Source of the DNA: Aureibaculum flavum
Lineage (GTDB): Bacteria > Bacteroidota > Bacteroidia > Flavobacteriales > Flavobacteriaceae
Direction of reading: 5' to 3'
Assembly: GCF_016406085.1 (NCBI RefSeq)
Contig: NZ_JAEHFJ010000001.1
Span: 434,001 to 498,000, forward strand
Length of the DNA: 64,000 nt
The position numbers were made by a program, and so were the translations under genes. Position 1 is the first letter of the stretch. Each line of letters opens with the position of its first letter. The notes below the pieces were generated by a model. That model was not told the DNA's origin, searched no databases, and was given only the letters and a program-made list of their open reading frames with translations. Of this stretch, positions 26,077 through 34,016 are shown one piece after another.

Positions 26077-29000
26077 ATGAGTATTTTAAATTCAGTCCTT
26101 AAAGTCTTTGTGGGCGATAAAAAGAAAAAAGACTTAAAAGAATTACAACCTATTGTAACTAATGTTAGGGCTTTTGAAGGCCAAATGGAAAAACTTTCTA
26201 TTGACGAAATAAGGGGTAAGACTTTAGAATTTAAACAAAAAATAAAGGAGGCTAGAAAACCTTTTGATGATAAAATAGCAGAATTAAATATAGAGATTGA
26301 AACTGCGAATATAGATCGTAAAGAAGAAATCTATAAAGAAATTGATTTACTAAATGAAGATGCTTATCAAGCTTCTGAAGGTGTTTTATTAGATGTTCAA
26401 GCTGAGGCATTTGCTGTAATTAAAGAAACAGCCAAGCGTTTGGTAAACAATACGACGCTAAAAGTAAAAGCAACACCATTTGATAGAGAAATATCTGCCG
26501 ATAACGATTATGTTGTTTTGGAGGATGATTATGCTGTTTGGAGTAACTCTTGGGATGCTGCTGGGAAACCAATTACTTGGGACATGATTCATTATGATGT
26601 ACAGCTGATTGGTGGTTCGGTATTACATCAAGGTAAAATTGCTGAAATGATGACGGGTGAAGGTAAAACATTAGTTGCCACTTTAGCCATATACCTTAAC
26701 GCACTTACTGGAAACGGTGTGCATGTGGTTACAGTAAATGATTATTTAGCAAAACGTGATGCTGCATGGATGGGACCTTTATTTGAATTTCATGGTTTAA
26801 GTATTGATTGTATTGATTACCATAAACCGAATTCTGATGCCAGAAGAAAGGCCTATAACGCAGATATAACTTATGGTACAAATAACGAATTTGGCTTTGA
26901 TTACTTGCGTGATAATATGGCACATGCCCCGAAAGATTTAGTGCAACGCCCACATAACTTTGCCATAATTGATGAGGTAGATTCAGTTTTAATTGATGAT
27001 GCTCGTACACCTTTAATTATTTCAGGTGCTACACCTCAAGGTGATAGACATGAATTCAATGAGTTAAAACCAAAGGTTAACGATATTGTAAGTAAACAGA
27101 GAACTTTTCTAACGGGTGTTTTAGCTGATGCTAAAAAAATGATTGCAGAAGGTAATGAAAAAGAAGGTGCTATTCATTTATTAAGAGTATTCAGAGGTTT
27201 ACCAAAAAACAAAGCATTAATAAAATATTTAAGTCAAGAAGGTATAAAGCAATTACTGCAAAAGACTGAAAATCATTATATGCAGGATAACAATAAAGAA
27301 ATGCCAAAAATTGATGAGGCACTTTATTTTGTTATTGATGAAAAAAATAATTCTATAGAGTTAACAGATAAGGGTATTGAGCAATTATCAGGCACAAAAG
27401 ATAAAGAAGATAATTTCTTTTTACTACCTGACCTTGGAATGGAAATAGCCCGAATTGAAAAGGAAAATGAAACTCCCGAAGATATTGCGAAAGGCAAGGA
27501 AGAATTGTTTAGAGATTTTAGTATAAAAAGTGAGCGTATCCATACCTTAAATCAACTTTTAAAGGCCTATACCCTATTTGAAAAAGATATAGAGTATGTA
27601 ATCATGGACAACAAAATTAAAATTGTTGATGAGCAAACGGGTCGTGTTATGGATGGTCGTCGTTATTCTGACGGACTACACCAAGCATTAGAAGCAAAAG
27701 AGAATGTAAAGATTGAAGATGCTACGCAAACATATGCTACTGTTACCCTACAAAATTATTTCAGAATGTACAACAAGCTTTCTGGGATGACAGGTACTGC
27801 TGTTACGGAAGCTGGTGAATTTTGGGAAATTTATAAATTAGATGTGGTTGAAATACCAACCAATGTTCCTTTAGTCCGTAAAGACAAAGAAGATTTAATT
27901 TATAAAACCAAACGCGAAAAATACAATGCTGTCATTGATGAAATTGTAAGATTGGTTGAAGAAAAAAGACCAGTATTAGTTGGTACAACCTCTGTTGAGA
28001 TTTCTGAATTATTAGGTAGAATGTTAACCATTAGAAAAATACCTCATAATGTATTAAATGCAAAATTGCACAAGAAAGAAGCTGACATTGTTGCCGAAGC
28101 TGGTAATCCTGGTGTAGTAACTATTGCTACAAATATGGCCGGTCGTGGTACGGATATTAAATTATCTGCTGAAGTAAAAGCGTCAGGTGGTTTAGCCATT
28201 GTCGGTACAGAACGACATGATTCTCGTCGTGTAGATAGACAATTACGGGGTAGAGCTGGACGTCAAGGTGATCCAGGATCTTCTCAATTTTATGTTTCTT
28301 TAGAGGATAATTTAATGCGATTATTTGGTTCGGAACGTGTTGCCAAAATGATGGATAGAATGGGATTGAAAGAAGGCGAAATGATTCAACACTCTATGAT
28401 TTCAAAATCTATTGAACGAGCTCAGAAAAAAGTTGAAGAAAATAACTTTGGTATTAGAAAAAGATTGTTAGAATATGATGATATTATGAACTCTCAACGT
28501 GAAGTGGTTTATAAACGTCGTCGTCATGCATTGTATGGAGAACGTTTACAGGTTGATATTGTAAATATGGTTTATGATACCTGTGAAGCTATTGTAATTG
28601 ATAACAAAGCGTCTAATGATTATTCTAATTTTGAATTTGAACTAATTCGTTTTTCTTCAAGCTCTTCACCGTTTACAAAAGAAGAATTTGAAACGAAACC
28701 TGAGCAAGATTTAATTGACGAACTGTTTAGAATTATTTATAAACACTATCAAAATAAAGTTGAGCGTAACGCTGAAGCAGTATTCCCTGTAATTAAAGAT
28801 GTTTACGAAAAACAAGGCAATCAATATGAACGTATAGCAGTTCCTTTTACGGATGGTGTTAAAACTCTAAATGTGGTTACGAATCTAAAAGATGCTTATG
28901 AATCGCAAGGAAAAGGATTAGTTTCTGATTTTGAAAAAAATATTTCATTAGCCATAATTGATGAAACCTGGAAAGATCATTTACGTCAAATGGATGAGCT

Positions 29001-29415
29001 AAAACAATCCGTTCAGAATGCAACTTACGAACAAAAAGATCCACTTTTAGTGTATAAATTTGAGGCGTTTGAATTGTTTAAAAAAATGTTGACTAAGGTA
29101 AATAAAGAAGTATTATCATTCTTATTTAAAGGAGAATTACCAAATCAAAATGCTCAAGAAATTTCTCAAGCTAAAGAGCAAAAACGAGAAAAAGTACAAG
29201 TAAGTAAGGCAGACTACAATAGTCCCACTCAAGATACAAGCACCAATCAAACACAAGAACAACATGTTACCGAAACCATTGTACGTCAAGAACGTAAAAT
29301 AGGAAGAAATGAACGTGTTACCATCAAACATGTGATGAATGGTGAAAGTAAAGAAGTTAAATTTAAGCAAGCCATTCCTTTAATTGAAAAAGGAGAATGG
29401 GTTTTGGTTGAATAG
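26077..29415 (+). CDS. secA: Preprotein translocase ATPase SecA
   Basis: The motor drives protein export through SecYEG. The protein is 1112 aa, longer than the roughly 900-aa E. coli protein because of insertions typical of Bacteroidota. Walker A is MTGEGKTL (192-199), Walker B is IIDEVDSVLIDDARTP near residue 300, and motif VI is QLRGRAGRQGD. The C-terminus lacks the usual CxCxSG zinc motif that binds SecB and phospholipid, and ends IEKGEWVLVE. The TAG stop codon (29413-29415) lies inside a heptanucleotide tandem repeat. Confidence 0.96.
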   Translation: MSILNSVLKVFVGDKKKKDLKELQPIVTNVRAFEGQMEKLSIDEIRGKTLEFKQKIKEARKPFDDKIAELNIEIETANIDRKEEIYKEIDLLNEDAYQASEGVLLDVQAEAFAVIKETAKRLVNNTTLKVKATPFDREISADNDYVVLEDDYAVWSNSWDAAGKPITWDMIHYDVQLIGGSVLHQGKIAEMMTGEGKTLVATLAIYLNALTGNGVHVVTVNDYLAKRDAAWMGPLFEFHGLSIDCIDYHKPNSDARRKAYNADITYGTNNEFGFDYLRDNMAHAPKDLVQRPHNFAIIDEVDSVLIDDARTPLIISGATPQGDRHEFNELKPKVNDIVSKQRTFLTGVLADAKKMIAEGNEKEGAIHLLRVFRGLPKNKALIKYLSQEGIKQLLQKTENHYMQDNNKEMPKIDEALYFVIDEKNNSIELTDKGIEQLSGTKDKEDNFFLLPDLGMEIARIEKENETPEDIAKGKEELFRDFSIKSERIHTLNQLLKAYTLFEKDIEYVIMDNKIKIVDEQTGRVMDGRRYSDGLHQALEAKENVKIEDATQTYATVTLQNYFRMYNKLSGMTGTAVTEAGEFWEIYKLDVVEIPTNVPLVRKDKEDLIYKTKREKYNAVIDEIVRLVEEKRPVLVGTTSVEISELLGRMLTIRKIPHNVLNAKLHKKEADIVAEAGNPGVVTIATNMAGRGTDIKLSAEVKASGGLAIVGTERHDSRRVDRQLRGRAGRQGDPGSSQFYVSLEDNLMRLFGSERVAKMMDRMGLKEGEMIQHSMISKSIERAQKKVEENNFGIRKRLLEYDDIMNSQREVVYKRRRHALYGERLQVDIVNMVYDTCEAIVIDNKASNDYSNFEFELIRFSSSSSPFTKEEFETKPEQDLIDELFRIIYKHYQNKVERNAEAVFPVIKDVYEKQGNQYERIAVPFTDGVKTLNVVTNLKDAYESQGKGLVSDFEKNISLAIIDETWKDHLRQMDELKQSVQNATYEQKDPLLVYKFEAFELFKKMLTKVNKEVLSFLFKGELPNQNAQEISQAKEQKREKVQVSKADYNSPTQDTSTNQTQEQHVTETIVRQERKIGRNERVTIKHVMNGESKEVKFKQAIPLIEKGEWVLVE

Positions 29416-29461
29416 AGAATAGAGAATAGAGAATAGAGAATAGAGAATAGAGAATAGAGAA
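29410..29461. repeat. GAGAATA heptanucleotide tandem repeat, locus 2 (contains the secA stop)
   Basis: About 7.4 perfect copies of the unit seen at 13718-13764, in the same orientation on the plus strand. The repeat begins with the last sense codon of secA (GAA) and its TAG stop, and continues to 28 bases before the next gene. Confidence 0.95.
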
Positions 29462-29489
29462 AAAAAATAAAAACATTAAATAGTACTAT

Positions 29490-29918
29490 ATGAAATGTCC
29501 AATTGATGGTTCTGAATTAGAAAAAAGAATGCATGAAAACACTGTAGAAGTTGATGCGTGTAACGAATGTGGAGGTGTTTGGCTTGATGCTAATGAATTA
29601 GAAAAAATTCAGGATGTTAAAATAAATGATTACAAGGAAGAATTAGCTCGCATACCTGATTATGTAGGTAAATCTATTTTAATGGCAAAATCTAAAGATC
29701 AGCCTTTACTAAATTGTCCAAAATGTGATAGAGAAATGGAACGTAGAGAATACGGATATTGCTCTCAAATCTATATAGATTCTTGTGTTAATGGTCATGG
29801 TGTTTGGCTTGACAAAAGTGAACTAAAAGATTTAGAAGTCTTTTATGAAAGATCTAGAATCGAAGCTCCTGAAATACGAATGGGATTTTTCAGTAGCCTT
29901 TTAGATTTTTTTAAATAG
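29490..29918 (+). CDS. Zinc-ribbon (zf-TFIIB) domain protein
   Basis: The protein is 142 aa with two zinc ribbons. The first is MKCPIDGSEL...CNECGGVWLDANELEKI and the second is NCPKCDREM...CVNGHGVWLDKSELKDL. In the second, the distal CxxC is replaced by C-V-N-G-H. The ending GFFSSLLDFFK is short and hydrophobic. The role is unknown. It lies downstream of secA and converges with menE, with only 2 bases between the stop codons. Confidence 0.85.
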   Translation: MKCPIDGSELEKRMHENTVEVDACNECGGVWLDANELEKIQDVKINDYKEELARIPDYVGKSILMAKSKDQPLLNCPKCDREMERREYGYCSQIYIDSCVNGHGVWLDKSELKDLEVFYERSRIEAPEIRMGFFSSLLDFFK

Positions 29919-29920
29919 AC

Positions 29921-30994
29921 CTATTTCTTCTTATTAAAAACTAAATCCAATGTTCTTTGACGTTGGATTTTTTTTGTTTTAGTTTCAACGAACTTTTCAA
30001 TAAAATATACTTCTTTTGGTACTTCAAATTTTGTTAAATATGGTAAAGTGGTAAGTTGATCAATTACTTTTTCTTTGTGCTCACTTTCAATGATTAAAAT
30101 CAGCTTCTCTCCTAATAATGAATCTGGAACACCTGCTACAAAAAAACGTTGATGAATAATTTCGGATAATTTTTCCTCAATTTGCTCAGGTATTAACTTT
30201 ATACCTCCCGAATTAATAACATTATCAGCACGCCCTAACCATTTAAACTCATTGTTAGAAATAATTTCAACCAAATCATTGGTAATAATTATGTCATCAG
30301 AAATTTCAGGAGCCTCAATTACCAAACATCCTCTTGAATCTTTTGAAATAGCAACTGTATCAAGAGTTTTATAATTAGATAACTTCAAAGCTGCTCCTTG
30401 CCGAGATTGATTATTTAGCCTTTTTACAGCAATGTGAGTAATCGTCTCCGTCATTCCATAAGTAGCAAATATTTCTGTTGAAACCGATTGTAAGTTTTCC
30501 ATCAGATTATTATCTACAGCACCACCTCCAACAATAAGTTTTTTTACCTTATGTAAATGACCCAGAGAATGGTGGACTTGCAATGGCACCATTGCACAGA
30601 AATCATAAACTCTATCAATATCTTGCAACGGATTAGAACTCGCCTCTATAACGTCTATATGCCATCCTAATATCAATGCTCTAACCAACATCATTTTTCC
30701 AGCAATGTAATCTGTAGAAAGACATAATAAAGCCGTTGTATTTTCTGGTAAATCAAAAAAAGTACTGGTAGCTTTGGCACTATTTACCATATATTCCTTT
30801 TTTAATTTTATCCTTTTAGGAGTTCCTGTAGAACCAGAAGTTTGAACATTTACAATTGCACTATCATTAAACCAATCTTCTAAAAAAGTTGTAACACTGG
30901 AAGGTAAATCTTTTGAAAACAAAATCAATTCTTCCTCCGAAACAAAAGATGTTCCGTTGAGTTTAAAGTTTTTATGGTAGTTATTGTTATGCAT
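29921..30994 (-). CDS. menE: o-Succinylbenzoate-CoA ligase-like AMP-binding enzyme
   Basis: The enzyme activates o-succinylbenzoate with CoA for menaquinone synthesis. The protein is 357 aa, shorter than the roughly 450-aa E. coli MenE, as is usual in flavobacteria. The phosphate loop is TSGSTGTPKRIK, A5 is ATYGMTETITHIA, and A7 is WLGRADNVINSGG. The catalytic Lys near the C-terminus is in TKTKKIQR. menC and a CPBP protease gene precede it on the same strand, with short gaps, giving menC-CPBP-menE. Confidence 0.87.
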   Translation of the reverse strand: MHNNNYHKNFKLNGTSFVSEEELILFSKDLPSSVTTFLEDWFNDSAIVNVQTSGSTGTPKRIKLKKEYMVNSAKATSTFFDLPENTTALLCLSTDYIAGKMMLVRALILGWHIDVIEASSNPLQDIDRVYDFCAMVPLQVHHSLGHLHKVKKLIVGGGAVDNNLMENLQSVSTEIFATYGMTETITHIAVKRLNNQSRQGAALKLSNYKTLDTVAISKDSRGCLVIEAPEISDDIIITNDLVEIISNNEFKWLGRADNVINSGGIKLIPEQIEEKLSEIIHQRFFVAGVPDSLLGEKLILIIESEHKEKVIDQLTTLPYLTKFEVPKEVYFIEKFVETKTKKIQRQRTLDLVFNKKK

Positions 30995-31030
30995 TGGATA
31001 AACATCCTTATAATCCCCTTAAGGCGATCT

Positions 31031-31972
31031 TTAATCGATTATAATAGGTTCTTCAACTTTTCCAAATAATTTCTCTTTCCAATTTTTCCAGCCGTACTTT
31101 CTTGAAAAAATAAATAACATAATGGGATATATAACAAATACAGGTAAATATGTATTTAAACCTAATGAAGGTTCAGAAGTATCTAAATACAGAGCATCTG
31201 TCTGAAATACAGACCAATTGGTCGTTATTAAAAATGCCGCGATAATATTATTTGAAGCATGTAAACCCAGGGCAAGTTCAGTTCCTTCATCCATTAATGT
31301 AGAAATTCCGTAAAAGAAACCTGTTCCGATGTAAAATACCATAATACCAAATCCTAATTTTTCAACTTCCGGATTCATTCCGTGTAAAAGACCAAAGGCA
31401 GTCGAAGTCACTATTAATGGAAACCACCTATTTTTAGCTAACACTCCTAATCCTTGCATTAAATAGCCTCTAAAAACCAATTCCTCAGCACTTGTTTGAA
31501 ATGGTAAAAGTAAAAAGGAAACCAATAACAATGTGAAAAACGGAATAGGTTTAAAATTCCATACAAAATCATCAGGAGATAAATAAACACCAACTAAAGA
31601 CATGATCAAAACTATACCTCCCCAAAGTATAAATGCAAACCAAAATCGTTTCCAATCAATTTCAAAGCGAGAAGTAATTAAGCTTTTAAAGCTACGTTTA
31701 TGCAAAAATCTAACAAACAAGTATAAAATAAAGAGAGCTACGATAAAGGTAAAAATCATCAATCCTAAAAATAAATTGTTGTCAATACCCGCTTTCATGA
31801 AATTATCCAAAGCTTCTTTTCTAAACATATCCATATCACCATCTACAGCAAAATATCCTGTAATCATTAATGGAATACTAGCAAACTGGATACCTACAAA
31901 AATGGAAACAAATGTAAGTACATACATCCACCATTCATTTCTACCTTTATATGCTTGTTGTATAAAATTCAT
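31031..31972 (-). CDS. CPBP family intramembrane metalloprotease
   Basis: The protein is 313 aa with about eight membrane helices. The CPBP/Abi motifs are intact: EELVFR (Glu163-Arg168) and FGLLHG with His197. Relatives process prenylated proteins or act in bacteriocin self-immunity; bacterial substrates are mostly unknown. It lies between menC and menE in one transcription unit, an order often seen in flavobacteria, where its link to menaquinone is unexplained. Confidence 0.88.
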   Translation of the reverse strand: MNFIQQAYKGRNEWWMYVLTFVSIFVGIQFASIPLMITGYFAVDGDMDMFRKEALDNFMKAGIDNNLFLGLMIFTFIVALFILYLFVRFLHKRSFKSLITSRFEIDWKRFWFAFILWGGIVLIMSLVGVYLSPDDFVWNFKPIPFFTLLLVSFLLLPFQTSAEELVFRGYLMQGLGVLAKNRWFPLIVTSTAFGLLHGMNPEVEKLGFGIMVFYIGTGFFYGISTLMDEGTELALGLHASNNIIAAFLITTNWSVFQTDALYLDTSEPSLGLNTYLPVFVIYPIMLFIFSRKYGWKNWKEKLFGKVEEPIIID

Positions 31973-32001
31973 CTTTCAATTTTGATTTTCAAAAATAAGA
32001 G

Positions 32002-33036
32002 TTAAAAACTAAACTGCCATTTTAAATTAGGGTTATAATGTAGTTGCCCATTGTTAACCTCTAAAGGCGATTTTAAATTGTTGGTAAACAAGCCTCCAGT
32101 GCCCAGCCCTTGAGGCATTGTTGTATTTAAGCTATAGGTAAACTGAGCTATCGCATTTAATCCTATATTACTTTCTAGGGCAGAAGTAATCCACCACAAC
32201 ACATTGTGTTGATTTGATATTTCAATCCAATCTTTACTCCCTTGAAAACCACCAACTAAGCTTGGTTTTAAGATAATATACTGAGGCTTAATCGTTTCCA
32301 TTAAATTTTGTTTTTCTACTGAGTTAAATATGCCTATCAACTCTTCATCTAATGCAATAGGTAAAGGTGTTTTATCACACAAAGTTGCCATTTCTTGCCA
32401 CTGCCCTGCTTTAATAGGTTGTTCAATGGAATGTAAATCGAAATCTGATAATTTCTGTAACTTTTCTAATGCATTCTGAGGTGTAAAAGCTCCATTTGCA
32501 TCAACTCTCAACTCGATATCAGAAGCTTTAAACTCTTTTCGAATAGATTTTAAAAGTTCTATTTCGGCATCAAAATCAATAGCTCCAATTTTTAATTTTA
32601 GCGTAGTGAATCCTGCCGCTAATTTTTCTTTAATTTGTTGCTTCATAAAATGAGCAGTACCCATCCAAATTAAGCCATTAATAGCAATTGAATCGTTACC
32701 ATTTGTAAATTCCGAGGGAAACAACATGAATTTATTCTTATTTTGAAGTGAGCTTAACGCTTGTTCTAATCCAAATTGAATGGAAGGAAACTCAGATAAT
32801 TCTTCTAACAGTGTGTCCTTTTCTAAATTTATATGATTACAAACCCATTGCAGTTTTTCTTCATAATCTGGTCTATCATCTGCACTTAGTCCTTTAAAAA
32901 GTCCACACTCTCCTATTCCATGCTCGTCCTCTTTATTTATGAATAAAAAATAGGTTTCTTTAGTATGTAAAATACCACGAGAAGTTCCGCTTGCTTGCTT
33001 AAAATTAAGCGTATATTTTTTATAATTTGCCTTCAT
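32002..33036 (-). CDS. menC: o-Succinylbenzoate synthase
   Basis: This enolase-superfamily enzyme dehydrates SHCHC to o-succinylbenzoate. The protein is 344 aa from ATG 33036. The longer frame to 33081 adds a non-conserved stretch that runs up to the tRNA gene. The catalytic KxK is KLKIG, the metal ligands lie in RVDANGAF, IEQP and LDEELIG, and the second Lys is in ILKPSLVGG. TATATTTG on the minus strand at 33062-33055 is a plausible -7 element. Confidence 0.87.
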   Translation of the reverse strand: MKANYKKYTLNFKQASGTSRGILHTKETYFLFINKEDEHGIGECGLFKGLSADDRPDYEEKLQWVCNHINLEKDTLLEELSEFPSIQFGLEQALSSLQNKNKFMLFPSEFTNGNDSIAINGLIWMGTAHFMKQQIKEKLAAGFTTLKLKIGAIDFDAEIELLKSIRKEFKASDIELRVDANGAFTPQNALEKLQKLSDFDLHSIEQPIKAGQWQEMATLCDKTPLPIALDEELIGIFNSVEKQNLMETIKPQYIILKPSLVGGFQGSKDWIEISNQHNVLWWITSALESNIGLNAIAQFTYSLNTTMPQGLGTGGLFTNNLKSPLEVNNGQLHYNPNLKWQFSF

Positions 33037-33083
33037 TTTCTGTATTAAAAACAACAAATATATACTATTTTTGTAAGGCAATT

Positions 33084-33155
33084 GCCCTCGTAGTTCAATG
33101 GATAGAATAGAAGTTTCCTAAACTTTAGATCCAAGTTCGATTCTTGGCGAGGGTA
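33084..33155 (+). tRNA. tRNA-Arg, anticodon CCT
   Basis: The cloverleaf is complete. Acceptor GCCCTCG pairs with CGAGGGT (first pair G-U). The D arm is GTTC/GAAT, anticodon stem GAAGT/ACTTT with loop TTCCTAA (anticodon CCT), and T arm CCAAG/CTTGG with loop TTCGATT. The discriminator is A at 33155, and CCA is not encoded. It decodes AGG. TATTTTTG at 33066-33073 is a suitable -7 element. It is divergent from menC. Confidence 0.95.
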
Positions 33156-33252
33156 CTAATTTCTCATAAAAATTGAGAAATCATCGATAAGATTTTAGAC
33201 TGCATTACATATCTCAAAATAGTTAAATCCCAAAACAATTAGCATAGAGCTC

Positions 33253-33933
33253 TTACAATTCGATAACAGCACCTACTTCTAGTAAAATCAACTCTTTATC
33301 CTTATCAGCGAATTTTTTTACAGCTACTTTATGGTCAATTTTTATATAACCAAAAGTATCGAAGTGACAACCTAAAATTTTATCACATTCCACAAAATCA
33401 GAAGCAACGATAGCACTTTCTGTACCCATTGTAAAATTATCACCAACAGGTAAAATTGCTAAATCTAGTTTTCCGATAACCATTGGGATCAATTTCATAT
33501 CATAGGTTAACGCGGTATCTCCAGCGATATAAACTTTATGGTTTACTGTTTCCAGCACAAAACCGGCCGGATTACCACCATAACTACCATCAGGAAAAGA
33601 ACTTGTATGAATGGCATTAACCATATGTAGTTTTCCAAAATCGAATTGCCAAGTACCTCCGTGATTCATAGGGTGTCCCTTAATCCCTTTAGCTTCGAAG
33701 TGATTTACAATTTCAAAATTTGAAATAATATTAGCACCAGTATTTTTTGCGATGGCTTCTACATCTAAAATATGATCGCCATGGGCATGGGTTAGTAAGA
33801 TATAATCCGCTTTTAACGTATTAATATCTATATTTTTAGCCAATTCATTACCTGTAATAAATGGGTCAACAATAATTGTTTTTCCCTGTGTTTCAATGCT
33901 TAAAGTAGCATGTCCGAGATACGTGATTTTCAT
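33253..33933 (-). CDS. Metal-dependent hydrolase, MBL fold (UPF0173-like)
   Basis: The protein is 226 aa from ATG 33933; the longer frame would include a non-conserved stretch and part of the terminator of the upstream gene. It starts MKITYLGHATLSIETQGK. The metal site is THAHGDHILD, a fitting HxHxDH, followed by MNHGG, IAGDTA and the distal GCHFDTFG. The substrate is unknown. In flavobacteria such a gene commonly lies near menA and menC. Confidence 0.88.
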   Translation of the reverse strand: MKITYLGHATLSIETQGKTIIVDPFITGNELAKNIDINTLKADYILLTHAHGDHILDVEAIAKNTGANIISNFEIVNHFEAKGIKGHPMNHGGTWQFDFGKLHMVNAIHTSSFPDGSYGGNPAGFVLETVNHKVYIAGDTALTYDMKLIPMVIGKLDLAILPVGDNFTMGTESAIVASDFVECDKILGCHFDTFGYIKIDHKVAVKKFADKDKELILLEVGAVIEL

Positions 33934-33960
33934 TTTGAATATATATGAGATAATGCAATT

Positions 33961-34001
33961 TACAAAAAAACTGTGATTAAAATTACTTCCAATCACAGTT
34001 T
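33961..34001 (-). terminator. Intrinsic terminator of the TonB receptor gene
   Basis: On the minus strand AAACTGTGATT and AATCACAGTTT form a perfect 11-bp stem with a 12-base loop, followed by a T-run. It begins 16 bases after the receptor stop codon. Confidence 0.88.
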
Positions 34002-34016
34002 CACTATATAAAAAAG

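Noticed and set aside
31602-31985. 127-codon plus-strand ORF antisense to the CPBP protease
   Set aside because: The CPBP gene has intact EExxxR and His motifs and operon context; the antisense product is Lys/Ile filler.
33037-33081. 15-codon upstream extension of menC
   Set aside because: Not conserved in type; the internal ATG at 33036 matches the family start and leaves room for the promoter and the divergent tRNA.
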